Assembly: GCF_902499125.1 (NCBI RefSeq)
Contig: NZ_CABVPX010000020.1
Span: 1 to 64,000 of the forward strand
DNA length: 64,000 nucleotides
Direction: 5' to 3'
From: Burkholderia arboris
Lineage (GTDB): Bacteria; Pseudomonadota; Gammaproteobacteria; Burkholderiales; Burkholderiaceae
Below, piece after piece: positions 58,582 through 64,000 of this stretch. Within the stretch, counting starts at the first letter, position 1. The number at the start of each line of letters is the position of its first letter. The position numbers and the translations under genes are program-made. The notes under the pieces are model-generated. The model saw nothing but the letters and a program-made list of their open reading frames with translations. It was not told the origin of the DNA and did no database searches.

Positions 58582-59754
58582 ATGGATCTGGATTTCTGGT
58601 GGTTGCTCGCGATTCCGGTCGCATTCGCGCTCGGTTGGGCGGCGTCACGCTATGACCTGAAGAATCTCCTGTCGGAGAGTGCCAACCTGCCGCGCTCGTA
58701 TTTTCGCGGCCTGAATTTTCTGTTGAACGAACAACCCGACAAGGCGATCGACGCGTTCATCGAGGTCGCCAAGCTCGATCCCGAGACGGTCGAGCTGCAC
58801 TTCGCGCTCGGCAACCTGTTTCGCCGCCGCGGCGAGACCGACCGCGCGATCCGCGTGCACCAGAACCTGCTGAGCCGCACGGACCTGCCGGTCAACGAGC
58901 GCGACCACGCGCTGTACGAGCTCGGCCAGGACTTCCTCAAGGCCGGCCTGCTCGATCGCGCCGAAGAGGCGTTCCACAAGCTCGCCGGCGGCGACTACGC
59001 GCTCGGTGCGCAGCGGGCGCTGCTGACGATCTACGAGATCGAGAAGGACTGGAACAAGTCGATCGATACCGCGAAGCGCATCGAGTCGATGAGCGACAAG
59101 CCGCTCGGTACCGAAATTGCGCAGTTTCACTGCGAACTCGCGCAGGACGCGCTGCAGCGCAAGAATGCGGCAGCGGCAGCCGAACAGCTTCGGCTCGCGC
59201 TGACCGTGAACCCGCAGAACGTCCGCGCGACGATTCTGTCGGGCGACGCAGCCGAGGCGGCCGGCGATCACGCGGCCGCGATCGAGCACTGGAAGCGTGT
59301 CGAGGCGCAGAACCCCGCGTATCTGCCGCTCGTCGCCGACAAGCTGATGAAGGCGTACGTGGCGCTCGGCAAGAACGTCGAGGGCGCCGAACTGCTGATG
59401 GGGTATGTCGACCGCTATCCGTCGAACGACCTGCTCGACATCGCGTACCAGCACATTGCCGGATTGCGCGGTCAGGATGCGGCGCACACGCTCGCACGTG
59501 CGCAGATGGAGAAGTCGCCGAACCTGTCGGGGATGCTGCACCTGCTCGATGCGCAGATCGCGGCGGCCGACGAACCGCGCCGTAAGGAACTTGAAATGAT
59601 GCGTGCGCTGATCAAGCAGCGCACGAAAAATCTCCCGCGGTATACGTGCCAGAATTGCGGTTTCCGGGCACGGCTCTTCTACTGGCAGTGCCCTGGATGC
59701 AGCGGCTGGGAAACCTATGCGCCGCGCCGCGTCGAACCTGCGATGCCGGGCTGA
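58582..59754 (+). CDS. lapB: Lipopolysaccharide assembly protein B
   Basis: A 390-aa inner-membrane TPR protein (YciM) that in E. coli directs FtsH to degrade LpxC. An N-terminal anchor (WWLLAIPVAFALGWAASRYD), TPR repeats from about 40 (LNFLLNEQPDKAIDAFIEVAKLDPETVELHFALGNL...) and a C-terminal rubredoxin-type zinc site C-x2-C ... C-x2-C (CQNCGF, CPGCSGW). Directly downstream of lapA. Confidence 0.95.
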   Translation: MDLDFWWLLAIPVAFALGWAASRYDLKNLLSESANLPRSYFRGLNFLLNEQPDKAIDAFIEVAKLDPETVELHFALGNLFRRRGETDRAIRVHQNLLSRTDLPVNERDHALYELGQDFLKAGLLDRAEEAFHKLAGGDYALGAQRALLTIYEIEKDWNKSIDTAKRIESMSDKPLGTEIAQFHCELAQDALQRKNAAAAAEQLRLALTVNPQNVRATILSGDAAEAAGDHAAAIEHWKRVEAQNPAYLPLVADKLMKAYVALGKNVEGAELLMGYVDRYPSNDLLDIAYQHIAGLRGQDAAHTLARAQMEKSPNLSGMLHLLDAQIAAADEPRRKELEMMRALIKQRTKNLPRYTCQNCGFRARLFYWQCPGCSGWETYAPRRVEPAMPG

Positions 59755-59844
59755 TCCCGGCACGCGGAGCCAACGCGCTGCGGTTGCCGCCGGGCTTGTC
59801 CCGGCGGCCAAGTTAGTCAATTACCGGGAAGTACCGGAACATCT

Positions 59845-61245
59845 ATGAAAATCACCATCATCGGCACCGGCTATGTCGGTCTCGTCACGGGCGCCTGCCT
59901 CGCGGAGATCGGTCACGACGTCTTCTGTCTCGACGTCGATCCGCGCAAGATCGACATCCTGAACAACGGCGGGATGCCGATTCACGAACCGGGGCTGCTG
60001 GACATCATCGCGCGCAACCGCGCGGCAGGGCGCCTGCGCTTCTCGACCGACATCGAGGCGAGCGTCGCGCATGGCGAGATCCAGTTCATCGCAGTCGGCA
60101 CGCCGCCCGACGAGGACGGCTCGGCCGACCTGCAATACGTGCTCGAGGCCGCGCGCAACATCGGCCGCCACATGACGGGCTTCAAGGTGATCGTCGACAA
60201 GTCGACGGTGCCGGTCGGCACCGCGCAGCGCGTGAGCGCCGTGGTCGACGACGCGCTTGCCGCGCGGGGGCTCGGGGGCAGCGTCGCGCATCGATTCTCG
60301 GTCGTGTCGAACCCCGAGTTTCTGAAGGAAGGCGCTGCGGTCGAGGACTTCATGCGTCCGGACCGGATCATCATCGGCGTCGACGACGACGAGACCGGCA
60401 CGATCGCGCGCGAGAAGATGAAGAAGCTCTACGCGCCGTTCAACCGCAACCACGAGCGCACGATCTACATGGACGTGCGTTCGGCCGAATTCGCGAAGTA
60501 TGCGGCGAACGCGATGCTCGCGACGCGCATCTCGTTCATGAACGAGATGTCGAATCTCGCCGACAAGGTTGGCGCCGACATCGAGGCCGTGCGCCGCGGG
60601 ATCGGCTCCGATCCGCGCATCGGCTACCACTTCCTGTATGCCGGCGTCGGCTACGGCGGCTCGTGCTTCCCGAAGGACGTGCAGGCGCTGATCCGCACCG
60701 CGAGCGAGAACGGCCAGCCGCTGCGCATCCTGGAGGCCGTCGAGGCGGCCAACCATGCGCAGAAGGACGTGCTGATCGGCAAGATCGAGCAGCGTTTCGG
60801 CGCGGATCTGACCGGCCGTGAATTCGCGGTCTGGGGCCTGGCGTTCAAGCCGAACACCGACGACATGCGCGAGGCGCCGAGCCGCCGGCTGATCGCCGCA
60901 CTGCTCGAACGCGGGGCGACCGTGCGCGCCTACGATCCGGTCGCAATCGACGAAGCGCGGCGCGTGTTCGCGCTGGATTTCGGCGACGATGCGGCGGCGC
61001 TGGCACGACTGCATCTCGTCGAGACGCAGGACATCGCCGTCACGGGCGCGGACGCGCTCGTGATCGTGACCGAGTGGAAGGAATTCCGGAGCCCCGATTT
61101 CACGCGCCTGAAGGCGGAGCTGAAGGCGCCGGTGATCTTCGACGGGCGCAACCTGTACGAGCCGGATGCGATGGCCGAGCTGGGCATCGACTACTACGCG
61201 ATCGGCCGGCCGTATGTCGATCCCCAGTCGTCCTCCCGTGGCTGA
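59845..61245 (+). CDS. ugd: UDP-glucose 6-dehydrogenase
   Basis: A 466-aa enzyme oxidising UDP-glucose to UDP-glucuronate with NAD+. Rossmann motif IIGTGYVGLVTG (residues 5-16), KSTVPVGTAQ, NPEFLKEGAAVEDF and catalytic Cys274 in GYGGSCFPKD. In Burkholderia UDP-glucuronate also feeds 4-amino-4-deoxy-arabinose on lipid A, so the gene bears on polymyxin tolerance (family knowledge). It lies 7 bases before hldA. Confidence 0.97.
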   Translation: MKITIIGTGYVGLVTGACLAEIGHDVFCLDVDPRKIDILNNGGMPIHEPGLLDIIARNRAAGRLRFSTDIEASVAHGEIQFIAVGTPPDEDGSADLQYVLEAARNIGRHMTGFKVIVDKSTVPVGTAQRVSAVVDDALAARGLGGSVAHRFSVVSNPEFLKEGAAVEDFMRPDRIIIGVDDDETGTIAREKMKKLYAPFNRNHERTIYMDVRSAEFAKYAANAMLATRISFMNEMSNLADKVGADIEAVRRGIGSDPRIGYHFLYAGVGYGGSCFPKDVQALIRTASENGQPLRILEAVEAANHAQKDVLIGKIEQRFGADLTGREFAVWGLAFKPNTDDMREAPSRRLIAALLERGATVRAYDPVAIDEARRVFALDFGDDAAALARLHLVETQDIAVTGADALVIVTEWKEFRSPDFTRLKAELKAPVIFDGRNLYEPDAMAELGIDYYAIGRPYVDPQSSSRG

Positions 61246-61252
61246 GCGCACG

Positions 61253-62203
61253 ATGAATACTCCTCGCGAAGTCGTTCCGGTGCCGCGTGCGCAGCTCGCG
61301 CGCTCGCGCGTGCTCGTCGTCGGCGACGTGATGCTCGACCGCTACTGGTTCGGCAACGTCGATCGCATTTCGCCTGAAGCGCCGGTGCCGGTCGTGCACG
61401 TGCAGCGTCAGGAGGAGCGGCTCGGCGGCGCGGCCAACGTCGCGCGCAACGCCGTGACGCTCGGCGGCCAGGCCGGGCTGCTGTGTGTTGTCGGTTGCGA
61501 CGAACCCGGCGAGCGGATCGTCGAGCTGCTCGGCAGCAGCGGCGTGACGCCGCATCTCGAACGCGATCCGGCGCTGCCGACCACGATCAAGCTGCGCGTG
61601 CTCGCGCGCCAGCAGCAGCTGCTGCGCGTCGACTTCGAGGCGATGCCGACGCACGAGGTGCTGCTCGCGGGGCTCGCGCGCTTCGATGCGCTGCTGCCGC
61701 AGCACGACGTCGTGCTGATGTCGGATTACGCGAAAGGCGGCCTGACGCACGTCACGACGATGATCGAGAAGGCGCGTGCGGCCGGCAAGTCTGTTCTGGT
61801 CGACCCGAAGGGCGACGACTGGGCACGCTATCGCGGTGCTTCGCTGATCACGCCGAACCGCGCGGAACTGCGCGAAGTGGTCGGCCAGTGGAAGTCGGAA
61901 GACGATCTGCGCGCGCGCGTCGCGAATCTGCGCGCGGAACTCGGCATCGACGCGCTGCTGCTCACACGCTCGGAAGAGGGCATGACGCTTTTTTCCGCCA
62001 CCGGTGAACTGCACGCACCAGCCCTCGCGCGCGAGGTGTTCGACGTGTCGGGCGCGGGCGATACCGTGATCGCGACGGTCGCGACGATGCTCGGCGCCGG
62101 CGTGCCGCTGGTCGACGCGGTCGTGCTCGCGAATCGCGCGGCAGGCATCGTGGTCGGCAAGCTCGGCACGGCCACGGTGGATTACGACGAACTGTTTCAC
62201 TGA
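61253..62203 (+). CDS. hldA: D-glycero-beta-D-manno-heptose-7-phosphate kinase
   Basis: A 316-aa PfkB-family kinase making heptose-1,7-bisphosphate for LPS inner core. LVVGDVMLDRYWFGNVDRISPEAPVPVV, GGAANVARNAVTLG and the anion-hole/catalytic motif GAGDT (Asp about 270). It is the kinase domain only; the adenylyltransferase half of enteric HldE is absent, so a separate hldC is expected elsewhere. Confidence 0.94.
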   Translation: MNTPREVVPVPRAQLARSRVLVVGDVMLDRYWFGNVDRISPEAPVPVVHVQRQEERLGGAANVARNAVTLGGQAGLLCVVGCDEPGERIVELLGSSGVTPHLERDPALPTTIKLRVLARQQQLLRVDFEAMPTHEVLLAGLARFDALLPQHDVVLMSDYAKGGLTHVTTMIEKARAAGKSVLVDPKGDDWARYRGASLITPNRAELREVVGQWKSEDDLRARVANLRAELGIDALLLTRSEEGMTLFSATGELHAPALAREVFDVSGAGDTVIATVATMLGAGVPLVDAVVLANRAAGIVVGKLGTATVDYDELFH

Positions 62204-62267
62204 GCCCATTGGTGCGGCGCGACGAGCGCGCCGCACCAATGGCTCGCACTTTTCAGGCAGGACGATC

Positions 62268-63260
62268 ATGACTCTCATCGTCACCGGCGCAGCCGGTTTT
62301 ATCGGCGCGAACATCGTCAAGGCGCTCAACGAGCGCGGCGAGACGCGCATCATCGCGGTCGACAACCTGACGCGCGCGGACAAGTTCCGGAATCTCGTCG
62401 ATTGCGAGATCGACGACTATCTCGACAAGACGGAATTCGTCGAGCGCTTCGCGCGCGGCGATTTCGGCAAGGTGCGCGCGGTGTTCCACGAAGGCGCCTG
62501 TTCGGACACGATGGAAACCGACGGCCGCTACATGATGGACAACAACTTCCGCTACAGCCGCGCGGTGCTCGATGCCTGCCTCGCGCAGGGCACGCAGTTC
62601 CTGTACGCATCGTCGGCTGCGATCTACGGCGGCTCGACGCGTTTCGTCGAGGAGCGCGAGGTCGAGGCGCCGCTGAACGTGTACGGCTATTCGAAGTTCC
62701 TGTTCGACCAGGTGATCCGCCGCGTGCTGCCGAGCGCAAAGAGCCAGATCGCCGGCTTCCGCTATTTCAACGTGTACGGCCCGCGCGAGACGCAAAAGGG
62801 GCGCATGGCGTCGGTCGCGTTCCACAACTTCAACCAGTTCCGCGCGGAAGGCAAGGTCAAGCTGTTCGGCGAGTACAACGGCTATGCGCCGGGCGAGCAG
62901 ACGCGTGACTTCGTGTCGGTCGAGGACGTGACGAAAGTGAACCTGTTCTTCTTCGATCATCCGGAGAAGTCGGGCATTTTCAACCTCGGCACGGGCCGTG
63001 CACAGCCGTTCAACGATATCGCATCGACGGTCGTGAACACGCTGCGCGCGCTCGACAACCAGCCGGCGCTGACGCTCGCGCAGCAGGTCGAGCAGGGGCT
63101 GATCGAATACGTGCCGTTCCCCGATGCGTTGCGCGGCAAGTACCAGTGCTTCACGCAGGCCGACCAGACGAAACTGCGCGCGGCCGGCTACGACGCACCG
63201 TTCCTGACCGTGCAGGAAGGTGTCGATCGCTACGTTCGTTGGCTATCCGGCCAGGTTTAA
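62268..63260 (+). CDS. hldD: ADP-L-glycero-D-manno-heptose 6-epimerase
   Basis: A 330-aa short-chain epimerase/dehydratase. GAAGFIGANIVKALNERG (NADP site), the active site SSAAIYGG and Tyr139-x3-Lys143 (YGYSK), and YFNVYGPRETQKGRMASV. It supplies ADP-L,D-heptose to the LPS core together with hldA. A short AT-containing gap precedes it. Confidence 0.97.
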   Translation: MTLIVTGAAGFIGANIVKALNERGETRIIAVDNLTRADKFRNLVDCEIDDYLDKTEFVERFARGDFGKVRAVFHEGACSDTMETDGRYMMDNNFRYSRAVLDACLAQGTQFLYASSAAIYGGSTRFVEEREVEAPLNVYGYSKFLFDQVIRRVLPSAKSQIAGFRYFNVYGPRETQKGRMASVAFHNFNQFRAEGKVKLFGEYNGYAPGEQTRDFVSVEDVTKVNLFFFDHPEKSGIFNLGTGRAQPFNDIASTVVNTLRALDNQPALTLAQQVEQGLIEYVPFPDALRGKYQCFTQADQTKLRAAGYDAPFLTVQEGVDRYVRWLSGQV

Positions 63261-63333
63261 ACGCAAGGGCTGCATCGATAGACTGGGTCTCACGGTCGGC
63301 AGCCGCCGGCCGGTTTCTTCGGAGATCCAGCAC

Positions 63334-63678
63334 ATGATCAGGAAATGGTTTGCCGCAGCGGTCATGCTCGGCGCAGTCGCGTCAGCCTGGGCTGCCGTCG
63401 ACGTCAACACCGCGAACGAGGATGCGCTCATCGGCATCAAGGGCATCGGCCCGGCGCGTGCGAAGGCGATCGTCGACGAGCGCGGCGCACGCGGTCCGTT
63501 CAGGAATGCGGAAGATCTCACCGCGCGCGTGAAGGGAATGGGCGGGCATACCGTCGAGCGGCTCCAGCAGGAAGGGCTGACGATCGGTACGGCCGGCGCA
63601 GGCGCGACCCAGCAGGCCGCAGGCAAGCCGGCGGCCGCGAAGCCTGCCGCCGCACCGGCCCGCACCGCACAGAAGTAA
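63334..63678 (+). CDS. ComEA-like helix-hairpin-helix protein
   Basis: A 114-aa exported DNA-binding protein. The signal peptide is residues 1-20 (SAWA). A tandem HhH motif follows: VDVNTANEDALIGIKGIGPARAKAIVDER and FRNAEDLTARVKGMGGHTVERLQQEGL. The tail is Ala/Lys/Pro-rich, ending ARTAQK. ComEA proteins bind incoming DNA in the periplasm during transformation. Confidence 0.9.
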   Translation: MIRKWFAAAVMLGAVASAWAAVDVNTANEDALIGIKGIGPARAKAIVDERGARGPFRNAEDLTARVKGMGGHTVERLQQEGLTIGTAGAGATQQAAGKPAAAKPAAAPARTAQK

Positions 63679-63732
63679 CGCGTCGCGCGCGACCGACAAA
63701 AGGCTCCTTCAGTCGCCGTCGTTACGACGGCT

Positions 63733-63757
63733 TCCCGCGGCATGCCGCGGGTTTTTT
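63733..63757 (+). terminator. Intrinsic terminator of the ComEA-like gene
   Basis: CCCGCGGCA/TGCCGCGGG followed by TTTTTTG. Confidence 0.85.
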
Positions 63758-63891
63758 GCGTGATGCGGCGTGCGCGGCAAGCGCGAATCGCGCGGCACGC
63801 GTATTCCATCGCGGTGAAGGGGTTGCCGGCGCGAGCGGCGGTGCTGGTTTACAATCGATTGATTGATCGGCCTCGTACTCACGGTATACCC

Positions 63892-64000
63892 ATGGCTTAC
63901 AAAACTATCGAAGACACGATCGGCAACACGCCGCTCGTGCAACTGGTCCGCTTGCCGGACGACGAGATTCGCGCGCGCAACAACGTGGTGCTCGCAAAGC
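63892..64000 (+). CDS. cysM: Cysteine synthase B, N-terminal part only
   Basis: The first 36 codons before the window ends. The protein begins AYKTIEDTIGNTPLVQLVRLP, the O-acetylserine sulfhydrylase B N-terminus; the PLP Lys lies beyond the edge. TACAAT (63850-63855) could be the -10. Confidence 0.9.
   Translation, partial: MAYKTIEDTIGNTPLVQLVRLPDDEIRARNNVVLAK

Noticed and set aside
63863..63890. TTGATC-16-TATACC as the cysM promoter
   Set aside because: It would start transcription inside the cysM coding sequence; TACAAT at 63850 is more plausible.

Overview
The window is high-GC, densely packed chromosomal DNA from a betaproteobacterium, almost certainly Burkholderia and most likely the B. 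cepacia complex. The evidence is very high GC at third codon positions, a tmRNA whose tag reads ANDDTFALAA, Gram-negative porin and DUF4148/DUF2968/DUF2059 proteins typical of the genus, and the block serC-pheA-tyrA-aroA-cmk-rpsA-ihfB-lapA-lapB followed by ugd-hldA-hldD. Species cannot be resolved from this sequence alone. It looks like core chromosome: I see no insertion sequence, prophage, integrase, CRISPR array or replication origin.

1-5 kb: a tRNA-Arg cut by the window edge, greB, a trimeric porin, a strong candidate small RNA divergent from the porin, a cold-shock protein with a long leader, a DEDDh exonuclease/GIY-YIG nuclease fusion and a secreted chorismate mutase. 5.3-10.4 kb: a possible metal-uptake locus, with a Fur-box-like site next to a 48-codon small ORF and a tightly coupled operon of a DUF2946 protein, TonB-dependent receptor, secreted Asp-box propeller and thioredoxin-like protein. 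10.5-18.4 kb: GlsB, a LuxR regulator with a flavin hydroxylase and DUF2783 protein, tRNA-Thr, fructose bisphosphatase and aminopeptidase N.

18.5-30.6 kb: a DUF4136 lipoprotein, a manganese exporter of the GDT1 family behind a yybP-ykoY riboswitch, a purine-catabolism cluster (xdhC, adenosine/adenine deaminase, guanine deaminase), dsbB, an amidase with its GntR regulator, a class I glutamine amidotransferase, a DUF2968 protein and a proline-rich membrane protein. 30.9-42.5 kb: a citrate/proton symporter, a TPR-glycosyltransferase fusion, a second flavin monooxygenase, and the soluble NAD-dependent formate dehydrogenase operon fdsGBAD with a divergent ModE-like regulator.

42.6-64 kb: two small secreted proteins, tmRNA, gph, ubiG, ompA, gyrA, a DUF2059 protein, then serine/aromatic amino-acid biosynthesis running into cmk, rpsA and ihfB, the LapA/LapB envelope pair, the UDP-glucuronate and heptose genes for LPS core, a ComEA-like protein and the start of cysM.

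The best candidate for something undescribed is the three-hairpin RNA at about 2416-2500. Its unpaired linker carries a nine-base match antisense to the Shine-Dalgarno region of the neighbouring porin. Second is the Fur-box/small-ORF/TonB/propeller locus at 5.3-10.4 kb. All functional statements are readings of sequence and family knowledge; no database search was run.
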